Assembly: GCA_963817945.1 (NCBI GenBank)
Contig: CAWFQH010000004.1
Span: 434,001-498,000, forward strand
Direction: 5' to 3'
DNA length: 64,000 nt
Source: VRUE01 sp963817945
GTDB taxonomy: Bacteria; Actinomycetota; Thermoleophilia; Solirubrobacterales; 70-9
Of this stretch, positions 31,843-40,198 are shown in pieces. Each line of letters begins with the position of its first letter. Positions within the stretch are counted from its first letter, which is position 1. Under the pieces are notes generated by a model. The model made no database searches, was not told where the DNA came from, and saw only the letters and a list, made by a program, of their open reading frames with translations. A program made the position numbers and the translations under genes.

Positions 31843-32463
31843 ATGAGGCGCTTTGCTGGTCGTGCGATCAACAACGTAATCGTCCGGGCGCCATGGCTGT
31901 GGCCGCTGCTGCGAGGCCCCGCCCGGCGCTTCTTCTCTCAGCGCGCTGAGGAATGGGACCACCGCACCGGCGCCGGAGGCAGCGAGCACCTGACGCCGCT
32001 GGCGGCAGCGGTACTGCACGTCGGCCGCGCTCCCGAACGGGTACTCGATGTCGGCTGCGGGACCGGCGAGGGCGCCCTCTTCCTCGCCCGCGAGTTTCCG
32101 CAGGCTCGCGTCCGCGGCGTCGACATCTCCGAGGAGATGGTGCGAGCAGCCGTTCGCAAGGTCGGGCTCGACCCGGAGGGGCGAATCGCCTTCAAGGTCG
32201 GCGATGCGGCCGCGCTCCCCTACCCCGACGACTCCTTCGACCTCGTCGTCCAGCTCAACATGCCGCCTTTCTTCGCCGAGCTAGCGCGGGTGCTGCGACC
32301 CGGCGGCCACGTCATCGTCGCCGCCAGTTGGGGCCCCGACACGCCGTTCTACACGCAGCCTCGCCTGCTGACCTGGAAGTTCCTCCAACACACGATCGAG
32401 CCGGTCGAGATCGACAGCGCCGGAGCCGGCAGCTTCTACGTCGGTCGACTCGATGACGGCTGA
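31843..32463 (+). CDS. Class I SAM-dependent methyltransferase
   Basis: 206-residue methyltransferase. The SAM loop VLDVGCGTGEGALFLA is followed by VRGVDISEEMV, GDAAALPYPDDSFDLV and VLRPGGHVIVAASWG, the order typical of UbiE/COQ5-like enzymes. The ATG at 31843 directly follows the inverted repeat. The substrate is unknown. Upstream reading frame to 31471 is antisense to the cyclophilin gene and not used. Confidence 0.82.
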   Translation: MRRFAGRAINNVIVRAPWLWPLLRGPARRFFSQRAEEWDHRTGAGGSEHLTPLAAAVLHVGRAPERVLDVGCGTGEGALFLAREFPQARVRGVDISEEMVRAAVRKVGLDPEGRIAFKVGDAAALPYPDDSFDLVVQLNMPPFFAELARVLRPGGHVIVAASWGPDTPFYTQPRLLTWKFLQHTIEPVEIDSAGAGSFYVGRLDDG

Positions 32464-32494
32464 CGCCGCGACGGTCGCAACCCCCTCCCCGCAA

Positions 32495-32500
32495 TAGGCT
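32495..32500 (+). promoter_or_regulatory. Candidate -10 element of the lipid kinase operon
   Basis: TAGGCT ends 8 bases before the ATG at 32509. Confidence 0.45.
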
Positions 32501-32508
32501 GCCGCGCG

Positions 32509-33405
32509 ATGCCGATCGAGGAAACGCCGCTGCTATTGCTGGTCAACCCGTCTTCTGCACATGGACGGGCGCTGAAGCTGCTCCCCGAGGTTGAGCGACA
32601 GCTCGACGCCCGGCGCATTCCCTTCCGCGTGGTTCGCACCCGCGACCTCGATGACGGCGTCGGCCGGGCGCTGCTTGCCTCCGAGTCCGGTGAGGTGCCC
32701 GTGGTCCTCAGTGGCGACGGCATGATCGGCGCCGTCGGCGGCGCCCTGGCCGGCTCGGAGACCCCGCTGGGCATCATCCCGTCGGGGCGTGGCAACGACC
32801 TCGCCCGCATCCTCGGCATCCCCGAGGACCCAGCGGGCGCCGTCGCCAACCTCGCCGCTGGCCATCTGCGCCGGATCGACGTCGGCGAGGCCAACGGCAA
32901 GCGTTTCCTCGGCATCGCCAGTACCGGCTTCGACGCCGAGGCCAACCGGCTCGCCAACGAGACGAAGTTGCTGCGGGGAAACCTCGTCTACGCCTACGCG
33001 GGCATTCGCACGTTGCTCGGTTGGAAGCCCGCCCGCTTCACGATCCAGGTCGGTGAGGAGAGCCTGCGGGTCAGCGGCTACTCGGTTTCCGCCGCCAACA
33101 ACCGCGCCTACGGCGGCGGGATGATGCTCGCCCCCGACGCCGACCTGGCCGACGGCGAGTTCGACGTGGTCACCGTCGGCGCGGTCGGCAAGCTTCGCTT
33201 CCTGGCTAACCTGCCGAAGGTGTTCAAGGGCGTCCACGTCGAGGAGGACGAGGTCCGGGTCTTCCGCACCCCGCGGCTCGAGCTGAGCGCCAGCCGCCCG
33301 TTCGCGGTCTATGCCGACGGCGAGCACCTAACCGATCTGCCGGCCTCGCTGCGCATCCTGCCCCGCGCCCTGAGTGTGATCGCGCCACCGCAGGACGGGG
33401 AGTGA
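32509..33405 (+). CDS. Diacylglycerol kinase family lipid kinase
   Basis: 298-residue DAGK/YegS-like kinase phosphorylating a lipid alcohol. The nucleotide motif is SGDGMIGAV (usual GGDGT), followed by PSGRGNDLARILGIP and STGFDAEANRLAN. The stop overlaps the murT GTG start (GTGA), so it opens a four-gene envelope operon, a setting that suits recycling of diacylglycerol or undecaprenol. Confidence 0.88.
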   Translation: MPIEETPLLLLVNPSSAHGRALKLLPEVERQLDARRIPFRVVRTRDLDDGVGRALLASESGEVPVVLSGDGMIGAVGGALAGSETPLGIIPSGRGNDLARILGIPEDPAGAVANLAAGHLRRIDVGEANGKRFLGIASTGFDAEANRLANETKLLRGNLVYAYAGIRTLLGWKPARFTIQVGEESLRVSGYSVSAANNRAYGGGMMLAPDADLADGEFDVVTVGAVGKLRFLANLPKVFKGVHVEEDEVRVFRTPRLELSASRPFAVYADGEHLTDLPASLRILPRALSVIAPPQDGE

Positions 33406-34793
33406 GCACCGCCTCCAACGGAGGGCTCTTCGGCGCCAAGCGCCTGTTGGCCAGGGCCGTCGGCGCGGCCACCCGCGCAAGCGGTCGCGGCGGCGGCACG
33501 ACGCTGCCGGGACGGCTGCTGTTGCGCCTCGACTCCAGCGCGATCGCGCGGCTGGGAGCGCAGCTGGACGGAGCGGTGACGCTTGTCAGCGCGACCAACG
33601 GCAAGACGACGACCAGCGGCATGCTCGCCGCTGTGCTCGAGGCCAGCGGCCGCAACCCGGTCCACAATCGCGCCGGCTCCAACATGACCTGGGGCATCGC
33701 GACCGCGCTGCTCGAGCAGCGCGGCAGCGACGGCCTGTTCGAGGTCGACGAGGCCTGGCTGCCGACGGTCGCAGAAGACCTCGACCCCTCCCTGATCGTG
33801 CTCGGCAACCTCTTCCGCGACCAGCTCGACCGCTACGGCGAGATCGAGGTCCTCGCCGGCGAGTGGTCGCGAACCGTGGCCGCGCGAGCCGGGTCCAGCC
33901 GCTTCGCGCTCAACGCCGACGACCCACTGATCGCCGACCTCGGCCGCGACGAGGAGGGCAAGCGGCGGGACGGGGTCCTTTACTTCGGCGTCGAGGACAC
34001 CGCGCAGGCCTTGCCGGAGCTGCAGCACGCCTTCGACGCCAAGCACTGCCGCCGCTGCGGTCAACCGTACGCCTACGAGCGCGCCTTCGTCGGCCATCTC
34101 GGCCACTACTCCTGCCCCGCCTGCGGGGCGCAGCGCCCCGCCCCTGAGGTCGCCGCGACCGAGGTCGAGCTGCGCGGGATGGACGGCTCGTCAGTCGCCG
34201 TCCGCACTCCTGCCGGCGAGTTGCGCCTGGAACTGTCGCTGCCGGGCCTCTACAACGTCTACAACGCCCTCGGCGCGATCGCCGCCGCCCTGCAGCTCGG
34301 CATCGAGCCGGACCCGATCGCAAGGGCGCTGGGCTCTGCGCGGGGCGCTTTCGGCAGGGTCGAGACCGTCTCGGTCGCTGGCGTCCCCGTCTCGATCCTG
34401 CTGATCAAGAACCCCGCCGGAGCGAACGAGATCCTGCGCACGCTGAAGCTGGAGGAAGGAGATGCTGGCGTCGACCTCTGGATCGCCCTCAACGACCGCA
34501 TCGCCGACGGCCGCGACGTCTCCTGGATCTGGGACGCCGACTTCGAGCTCCTCGGAGGTGCCGTGCGACGCGTCACCTGCTCCGGCACCCGGGCACCGGA
34601 GCTGGCGCTGCGGCTGAAGTACGCCGGCTGGCCGCAGGACTCGATCGAGGTCGAGCCGGAGATCGAGCGCGCGCTCGACCGGGCCGTCGCGGCGGCGCCG
34701 GGCCGGCTCTTCGCCCTGCCCACCTACACGGCCCTGATGGAGTTGCACCGGCTGCTCTCCGGGCGGGGCCTGGCCGAGGAGTTCTGGCGGTGA
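33402..34793 (+). CDS. murT: Lipid II isoglutaminyl synthase subunit MurT
   Basis: Mur-ligase-type ATPase that, with GatD, amidates D-Glu of lipid II. The ATP loop SATNGKTTTSGML and the NLFRDQLDRYGE segment are intact. A four-Cys zinc ribbon (CRRC and CPAC, about residues 209-248) and the C-terminal DUF1727 region with LIKNPAGANEI and ALNDRIADGRDVSWIWD are typical of MurT. Length 463 residues. GatD is two genes downstream. Confidence 0.92.
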   Translation: MSTASNGGLFGAKRLLARAVGAATRASGRGGGTTLPGRLLLRLDSSAIARLGAQLDGAVTLVSATNGKTTTSGMLAAVLEASGRNPVHNRAGSNMTWGIATALLEQRGSDGLFEVDEAWLPTVAEDLDPSLIVLGNLFRDQLDRYGEIEVLAGEWSRTVAARAGSSRFALNADDPLIADLGRDEEGKRRDGVLYFGVEDTAQALPELQHAFDAKHCRRCGQPYAYERAFVGHLGHYSCPACGAQRPAPEVAATEVELRGMDGSSVAVRTPAGELRLELSLPGLYNVYNALGAIAAALQLGIEPDPIARALGSARGAFGRVETVSVAGVPVSILLIKNPAGANEILRTLKLEEGDAGVDLWIALNDRIADGRDVSWIWDADFELLGGAVRRVTCSGTRAPELALRLKYAGWPQDSIEVEPEIERALDRAVAAAPGRLFALPTYTALMELHRLLSGRGLAEEFWR

Positions 34794-35503
34794 CGACGAT
34801 CTGGCACGATGTCGAGTGCGGTGCCTACGCCGCCGACCTGCCGCTCTGGGCGGAGCTGGCCGACGAGACCGGCGGTCCGGTCCTCGACCTCGGCTGCGGG
34901 ACCGGCCGGGTCGCCCTCCACCTCGCGCGGCACGGGCACCGCGTCCTCGGACTGGACCGCGACGCCAGCCTCCTCGCCGCGTTCGCCGAGCGAGTCGGCG
35001 AGCTGCCCGCCGAAGCCGAAGCGGGCGACGCCAGGGATTTCGATCTCGCCCTCAAGTTCGGCTGCGTGCTGGCCCCGATGCAGCTGATCCAGCTCTTGGG
35101 GAACGGCGAGGAGCGCTTGCGCTGCCTGCGCCGCATCGACGCCCACCTGCGGCCCAGCGGCCTTGCCGCGCTGGCGATCGTCGAGGAGCTGCCCGTCGCA
35201 ACGATGTCCTCACCGCCCTTGCCCGACGCGCGCGAGGTGGACGGCTGGGTCTTCTCCAGCCTCCCCGTCGACGCGATCGTAGATTCGGGGGCGATCCGGG
35301 TGCGGCGCCTGCGCCAGACGGTCTCCCCCGCGGGCGAGCTGAGCGAGGAGACCGACGAGGTCCGGCTGCAGGTCCTCGACGCCGCCGGCCTCGAGGCCGA
35401 GGCGACCGCCGCCGGCCTGCGAGCGGCGGGACGCCGCGAGATCGCCGCCACCGCCGACCACGTCGGCTCGACCGTGGTCCTGCTCGCCAAGGAGGCCGGT
35501 TGA
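34790..35503 (+). CDS. Class I SAM-dependent methyltransferase between murT and gatD
   Basis: 237-residue methyltransferase with the SAM loop VLDLGCGTGRVALHLA and LGLDRDASLLAAF. It overlaps murT (GTGA) and gatD (TGATG), so all three are translationally coupled. murT and gatD are adjacent in most genomes, so its place here suggests that it modifies a cell-wall precursor, or that it is a passenger. I cannot tell which. Confidence 0.82.
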   Translation: MTTIWHDVECGAYAADLPLWAELADETGGPVLDLGCGTGRVALHLARHGHRVLGLDRDASLLAAFAERVGELPAEAEAGDARDFDLALKFGCVLAPMQLIQLLGNGEERLRCLRRIDAHLRPSGLAALAIVEELPVATMSSPPLPDAREVDGWVFSSLPVDAIVDSGAIRVRRLRQTVSPAGELSEETDEVRLQVLDAAGLEAEATAAGLRAAGRREIAATADHVGSTVVLLAKEAG

Positions 35504-36243
35504 TGGAGCTCCGCGTCCTCGCCCTCTATCCGGAGCAGATGAACATCTACGCCGACCGCGGCAACATCCTCCTCCTGCGGCGCCGCTGCGAGTGGCGGGG
35601 GATCGACTTCGCTTATGCCGCAGCGGGGCCGGGCGAGAAGGTCGACCCAGGCGCGCACGACCTCCTCTACCTCGGCGGCGGCCAGGATCGAGACCAGCGG
35701 GCGGTGGCGGCGGACATGGTGACGAGCAAGCGCGAGGCGCTTGCCAGCGCGGTCGACGACGGCGCCGTCCTGCTTGCCGTCTGCGGCGGCTACCAGCTGC
35801 TCGGCCACAGCTATCAGCTCAGCGGGGAGCGCCTGCCGGGGCTGGGCCTGGCCGACCTGGAGACCGTGCGCGAGCCGGGCGAGCGCCTGATCGGCAACGT
35901 TGCGATCGAGGCCGACCTAGGCGGTGGCCCGCGGACGATCGCCGGTTTCGAGAACCATGGCGGTCGCACCTACCTCGGCGAGGGCGCCCAGCCACTGGGC
36001 CGGGTCCTGCGCGGCTTCGGCAATAACGGCCGCGACGGCTTCGAGGGTGTGCGGCGGGCCAACATGATCGGCACCTACCTGCACGGGCCGCTACTGCCCA
36101 AGAACGCTTGGCTGGCGGACCGTCTGATCGCCCTGGCCCTGGAGCGACGCCTGGGGTCGGCGCCGGACCTGGAGCCGCTCGACGACCGACTCGAGCTGGC
36201 CGCGCAGGAGTGTGCGCACGAGGTCGCCCTGCGCCGCAACTGA
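35503..36243 (+). CDS. gatD: Lipid II isoglutaminyl synthase glutaminase subunit GatD
   Basis: Class I glutamine amidotransferase of the CobB/CobQ-like type that supplies ammonia to MurT. The catalytic Cys is in LAVCGGYQLLGHSY near residue 94, and the catalytic His in GTYLHGPLLPKN. The start MELRVLALYPEQMNIYADRG is characteristic. Length 246 residues. Start by one-base overlap with the methyltransferase stop. Confidence 0.93.
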   Translation: MELRVLALYPEQMNIYADRGNILLLRRRCEWRGIDFAYAAAGPGEKVDPGAHDLLYLGGGQDRDQRAVAADMVTSKREALASAVDDGAVLLAVCGGYQLLGHSYQLSGERLPGLGLADLETVREPGERLIGNVAIEADLGGGPRTIAGFENHGGRTYLGEGAQPLGRVLRGFGNNGRDGFEGVRRANMIGTYLHGPLLPKNAWLADRLIALALERRLGSAPDLEPLDDRLELAAQECAHEVALRRN

Positions 36244-36269
36244 GTGGAAACACGCCGGTTTGGGTAGGC

Positions 36270-38375
36270 GTGAGTGTGGCCCTCGCCGGCAGAACCAAGG
36301 CCGCCATCGCGGTGGCTTTTCTCGTCTGCGCGAGCGCGCTAGCGGCGACGCCAGCCGCAAGCGCGGCCCCAAGCTGCGGTGAAGGGCCGGAAACCGTCGG
36401 GAGGACGATCGTCGGCACCCCCTGCGACGACACGATCCGCGCCCCGCGCAGCGTCACCACGGTCAACGGAGAAAGCGGCAACGACACGATCTTCGGCGGC
36501 CGCGGCAACGACCGGCTCAACGGGGGTGACGGCAGCGACAGGCTCTACGGCGGGATTGGCGATGACCAGTTGCGCGGCGGCGAAGGGGACGACCGGCTGT
36601 CCGGCGGCTTCGGGGCCGACTCCGTACTCGACGGCGAAGTGGGCAACGACTTCGTCCGGGGTGACGCCACCATCGACCACATCCAGAACAGCGGCGGCGG
36701 AATCGACACGCTCAGCTACGCCACCGGCGTAACGCCCGGCTTCTTCGACCGTCCGGACCCCCCGTACTCCTTTCCGGACTTCTCTCCCTATGACAACTTC
36801 CCCCAGACGCCGGCGGGCCGAGGCGCCTATATCGACCTGGAAGCCGGGAGGGGCGACAACGGGCTCGCGCCCGACGGCGGCGGCTTCGACGAAGACGTCG
36901 ACACGGCGAGCTTCGAGGTCGTGATCGGCACCGCTTTTTCCGACTACATCGTCGGCACTGACGACGATCAGACCTTCTACGGCGGCGGTGGCGCCGACGT
37001 GATCCTCGGCGGAGGGGGTGACGACATCGCTTACGGCGGCGGCGAGGGCGACAGCTGCGACGTGGCGACGACCTTCGAATGCGAGTTCAGCGACGAGCAG
37101 GTCGACCCGCGCGACCCGGGCACGATCGCCAGCGGCGTGATGGCCCCGCAGAGCGGCCAGAATCCGGCCCTCTACCTGACCGGCAGCGACGGCGCTGACA
37201 ACGTGGTCGCGACCTACTCCGCCAGCCCGCTCACCGTCTCCTTCACCGCGAACGGCGCCCCCGCCGGCAGCTTTTCGCTTTCCGAGCAGCCCGATTCGGT
37301 TCTTCTCGCCGGCCTCGCGGGCGACGACTCCCTCGTCGCCGCCGGCTTTCCCGCCACCACCTCGGTGGTGCTGCTGGGAGGCGAAGGTGAAGACGACCTC
37401 AGCGGCGGCGAAACCGAGGACGCGCTGGTGGACGGCCCCGGTGCCGACACGGCGAGCGCCGGCGGCGGTGACGACGCGGTGCCCAACAACGCCGGCGGCG
37501 ACGACCTCCACGCCGGGCCGGGCGAGGACCTCTTCGTCTCCAATGCGGTCTGCAACGGCGACTCGCTCGACGGGGGCCCTGAACGCGACAACGCCAACTG
37601 GGCCAACTTCAACCAGGCGGTGACGATCGACATGGGCGCGCAGGCGGCGGGCCTGGTCGGGCCGGCGGGGCAGGCGCAGTGCCCGAGCGCCGCGCTGCTG
37701 ACCGACCTGATCGCGATCGAGGACATCGAGGGCACCGGCGCCGCTGATGTGATGGTCGGCGACGGTGCGGACAACCAGCTGCTGGGCCGGCCGGGCGCCG
37801 ACTCCTACTTTGCCCTGGGCGGCAACGACGTCATCCTCGCCAATTCAGGAACGCCCTTCGACGACCCAGATCCGACGATTGACTGCGGCGAAGGCTGGGA
37901 CACCGCTCAGATCGACCTCCCCGAGAACGGCCCCGACGCGGCGCCGGTCGCCTGCGAGGACATCGAGGAACGCGCGCCCAACAGCTTCCGCCCGCCGAAC
38001 ACGCCTCCCGATCCGACCCCGGAACCCGAATCGCCCGAGACCGAAGTGACGCTCTCGTCGCCTCCGCCGCCACCACTCACGGTGCAACGGCCGCGCCGTG
38101 ACCAGCGGCCGCCGGCGACCCGCCTGCTGCGCCGACCGGGAGCACGGCTCTTGGCCGCTGGTCGGAAGCGCCAGGTCGTCTTTGCCTTCTCCGCCAGCGA
38201 GCCCGGCGCCCGCTTCCGTTGCCGCCTCGACCGCCGACCTTTCCAGAGCTGCCGCTCGCCCAGGGCCTACCTCGTCGCGCCGGGCTTTCACGCCTTCCGC
38301 GTCTTCGCGATCGACGCGGCCGGCAACCGCGACCGCTCGCCCGCCGCCTTCGCCTTCCGGGTCCGTCGTGGCTAG
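36270..38375 (+). CDS. Secreted RTX-type calcium-binding repeat protein
   Basis: A signal peptide (hydrophobic run AAIAVAFLVCASALAA, cleavage near ASAAP) precedes hemolysin-type nonapeptide repeats such as GGRGNDRL and GGEGDDRL at about residues 65-140 and again near 240-265 and 370-440. A 35-residue Pro-rich linker leads to a C-terminal Ig-like domain with FSASEPGARFRCRLD and AIDAAGNRDRSPA. Length 701 residues. RTX repeats bind calcium outside the cell; no type I exporter is near and the Sec signal suffices. GTG 36270 was chosen for the signal peptide; 36276 is also possible. Confidence 0.8.
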   Translation: MSVALAGRTKAAIAVAFLVCASALAATPAASAAPSCGEGPETVGRTIVGTPCDDTIRAPRSVTTVNGESGNDTIFGGRGNDRLNGGDGSDRLYGGIGDDQLRGGEGDDRLSGGFGADSVLDGEVGNDFVRGDATIDHIQNSGGGIDTLSYATGVTPGFFDRPDPPYSFPDFSPYDNFPQTPAGRGAYIDLEAGRGDNGLAPDGGGFDEDVDTASFEVVIGTAFSDYIVGTDDDQTFYGGGGADVILGGGGDDIAYGGGEGDSCDVATTFECEFSDEQVDPRDPGTIASGVMAPQSGQNPALYLTGSDGADNVVATYSASPLTVSFTANGAPAGSFSLSEQPDSVLLAGLAGDDSLVAAGFPATTSVVLLGGEGEDDLSGGETEDALVDGPGADTASAGGGDDAVPNNAGGDDLHAGPGEDLFVSNAVCNGDSLDGGPERDNANWANFNQAVTIDMGAQAAGLVGPAGQAQCPSAALLTDLIAIEDIEGTGAADVMVGDGADNQLLGRPGADSYFALGGNDVILANSGTPFDDPDPTIDCGEGWDTAQIDLPENGPDAAPVACEDIEERAPNSFRPPNTPPDPTPEPESPETEVTLSSPPPPPLTVQRPRRDQRPPATRLLRRPGARLLAAGRKRQVVFAFSASEPGARFRCRLDRRPFQSCRSPRAYLVAPGFHAFRVFAIDAAGNRDRSPAAFAFRVRRG

Positions 38376-38803
38376 CGGCCGCTGGAGCCGAAGCCACCGC
38401 CGCCGCGCAGCGACTCGCTGAGGTCGTCCACCTCGACCGGCGCGGGCATCGCGATCGGCGTGATCACCAACTGGGCGATCCGGTCGCCAGGCGCGATCCG
38501 GAAGGTCTCGGCGGGATCGGTGTTGAGCAGCAAAACCCGCAGTTCGCCCCGGTAGCCGGAGTCGATCAGCCCGGGAGCGTTGACGAGGGCGATGCCGTGG
38601 TCGCGGGCTAGGCCGGACCGCGGCAGCACCAGCCCGGCATGCTCGGCGGGGATCTCGACCGCGACCCCGGTGCCGACGCTCCACCTCTCCCCCGGCCCCA
38701 GGTGGGCCGGCTCGCAAGCGTAGAGGTCGAGCCCCGCGTCTCCCTCATGAGCGCGGCTGGGCATCCGCGCCTCCTCCTTTAGCCGTGCGACCCGCAGCTC
38801 CAC
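38372..38803 (-). CDS. dut: dUTP diphosphatase
   Basis: Trimeric dUTPase of 143 residues keeping uracil out of DNA and feeding dUMP to thymidylate synthesis. The five motifs are visible: DAGLDLYA, PRSGLARDHGI, VNAPGLIDSGYRGELRV, RIAPGDRIAQLVI and the Gly-rich GGGGFGSSGR tail. The GTG follows TAGTCT by 8 bases. It overlaps by four bases the end of the RTX gene on the other strand. Confidence 0.95.
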   Translation of the reverse strand: MELRVARLKEEARMPSRAHEGDAGLDLYACEPAHLGPGERWSVGTGVAVEIPAEHAGLVLPRSGLARDHGIALVNAPGLIDSGYRGELRVLLLNTDPAETFRIAPGDRIAQLVITPIAMPAPVEVDDLSESLRGGGGFGSSGR

Positions 38804-38811
38804 GGCGGCGA

Positions 38812-38817
38812 AGACTA
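38812..38817 (-). promoter_or_regulatory. Candidate -10 element of dut
   Basis: TAGTCT on the minus strand, 8 bases from the GTG, in the 18-base gap after hflX. Confidence 0.4.
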
Positions 38818-38821
38818 CGGC

Positions 38822-40147
38822 CTAGGCGACGGCGAGGTCTGCGAAGCGGTGCAGCTCGGAAACCGGCACCTTGGCGCAGACGAGGACGCCGTCCTCGCGC
38901 TCGGTGCGCTCCAGCTCTCCGGCCAGCTCGTGTAACTCGTGCAGCCGCGCTCCCTCGCTGTAGGGGACCAGCAGCTCAACCTCGGCCAGGGTGTCCTCGA
39001 AGGCCGCCTCGATCCGCTCGCGGAGGGGCTCGACCCCCTCCCCGTCCAGGGCCGAAACGAGAACCGCCTCGGGATGGCGAAGCCGGGCCTCCTCGCGCTC
39101 CTCTTTGTCGAGCAGATCGGCCTTGTTGAGGACCAACAGTCGCGGCTTGGAGCCGGCGCCAATCTCCTCCAGCACAGCGTCGACGGCCCGCATATCGACC
39201 AGGCGTCGCTCCTCCGGGGCGGCAGCGTCGACGACGTGGAGGATCAGGTCCGCGAGCACCGTCTCCTCCAGGGTCGCCTTGAAGGCCTCGACCAGTTGGT
39301 GCGGCAGCTTCTCGATAAAGCCGACCGTGTCGGTGAGCAGGTAGTCGCGGCCCGAGAGCTCGAAGCTGCGCGTGGTCGGGTCGAGGGTGTGGAAGAGGCG
39401 GTCGCCGACGCCGACCTCGGCGCCGGTGAGGGCGTTGAGGAGCGTCGACTTGCCGGCGTTGGTGTAGCCGGCGAGGGCGACCCGTGGCAGCGAGGAGCTC
39501 TCGCGCCGTGCCCGCATCGTGCCGCGGTTGCGTTCCAGCTGCTGCAGACGGCGACGCAGGGCCGCGATCCGGTTGCGAGCGAGGCGCCGGTCGGTCTCGA
39601 TCTGGGTCTCACCCGGACCCCTGGTGCCGATACCGCCGTCCATGCGCCCGGCGCCGAGGCGCTCGAGGTGGGTCCAGAGGCCCCGCATGCGCGCCATGTT
39701 GTACTCCAGCTGCGCCAGCTCGACCTGCAGCTTTCCCTCAGCCGAATGGGCATGGTCGGCGAAGATGTCGAGGATCACCGCGGTGCGATCGATCACCGGC
39801 ACGCCGAGCGCCGCCTCCAGGTTGCGCTCCTGCCGTGGCGCCAACTCGTCGTCGCAGGCGACCAGGTTGGCCCCGCTGCGCTCGATCTCCCCCTTCAGGT
39901 CGGCCAGCTTGCCGCGGCCGAAATAGCGGTCGGGATCGGGAGCCGAGCGCTGCTGCAGCATCTCCCCCGCCGTCGCCGCGCCGGCCGTGCGCAGCAGCTC
40001 CTTCAGCTCTGCCAGCGGCTCGCCGTCCTCGTGGCCGTCGGCGATGCCGATCGCCAACGCCCGCTGGCGGGCGCGCGGATTGGAGACGCCGGCGCCGTTG
40101 TCGCCATAGTGCGTCTCCTTGCTGCGCCCGTTCCTTGATCTATCCAC
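38822..40147 (-). CDS. hflX: Ribosome-associated GTPase HflX
   Basis: GTPase that binds and splits stalled ribosomes under stress. The N-terminal HflX domain (LLRTAGAATAGEMLQQR, RDPR-like GRGKLADL) is followed by the glycine-rich linker GGIGTRGPGETQIETDRR. The G domain has G1 GYTNAGKSTLLNAL, G3 DTVGFIEKLP and G4 LNKADLLD. Length 441 residues. The GTG start lies 8 bases after a TACAAT hexamer. Confidence 0.95.
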   Translation of the reverse strand: MDRSRNGRSKETHYGDNGAGVSNPRARQRALAIGIADGHEDGEPLAELKELLRTAGAATAGEMLQQRSAPDPDRYFGRGKLADLKGEIERSGANLVACDDELAPRQERNLEAALGVPVIDRTAVILDIFADHAHSAEGKLQVELAQLEYNMARMRGLWTHLERLGAGRMDGGIGTRGPGETQIETDRRLARNRIAALRRRLQQLERNRGTMRARRESSSLPRVALAGYTNAGKSTLLNALTGAEVGVGDRLFHTLDPTTRSFELSGRDYLLTDTVGFIEKLPHQLVEAFKATLEETVLADLILHVVDAAAPEERRLVDMRAVDAVLEEIGAGSKPRLLVLNKADLLDKEEREEARLRHPEAVLVSALDGEGVEPLRERIEAAFEDTLAEVELLVPYSEGARLHELHELAGELERTEREDGVLVCAKVPVSELHRFADLAVA

Positions 40148-40155
40148 TCAGCGCG

Positions 40156-40161
40156 ATTGTA
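40156..40161 (-). promoter_or_regulatory. Candidate -10 element of hflX
   Basis: TACAAT on the minus strand, 8 bases from the GTG. It is close to the sigma-70 -10 consensus. Confidence 0.55.
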
Positions 40162-40185
40162 CGGCCGCCTGGCCAGTGGCCCGAG

Positions 40186-40191
40186 TAGGCT
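40186..40191 (+). promoter_or_regulatory. Candidate -10 element of the epimerase gene
   Basis: TAGGCT ends 7 bases before the ATG at 40199. Confidence 0.45.
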
Positions 40192-40198
40192 TCGGCCG

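Noticed and set aside
36470..36620. DNA-level repeats resembling a tandem repeat element
   Set aside because: They encode RTX nonapeptides in frame; the repetition is at the protein level.
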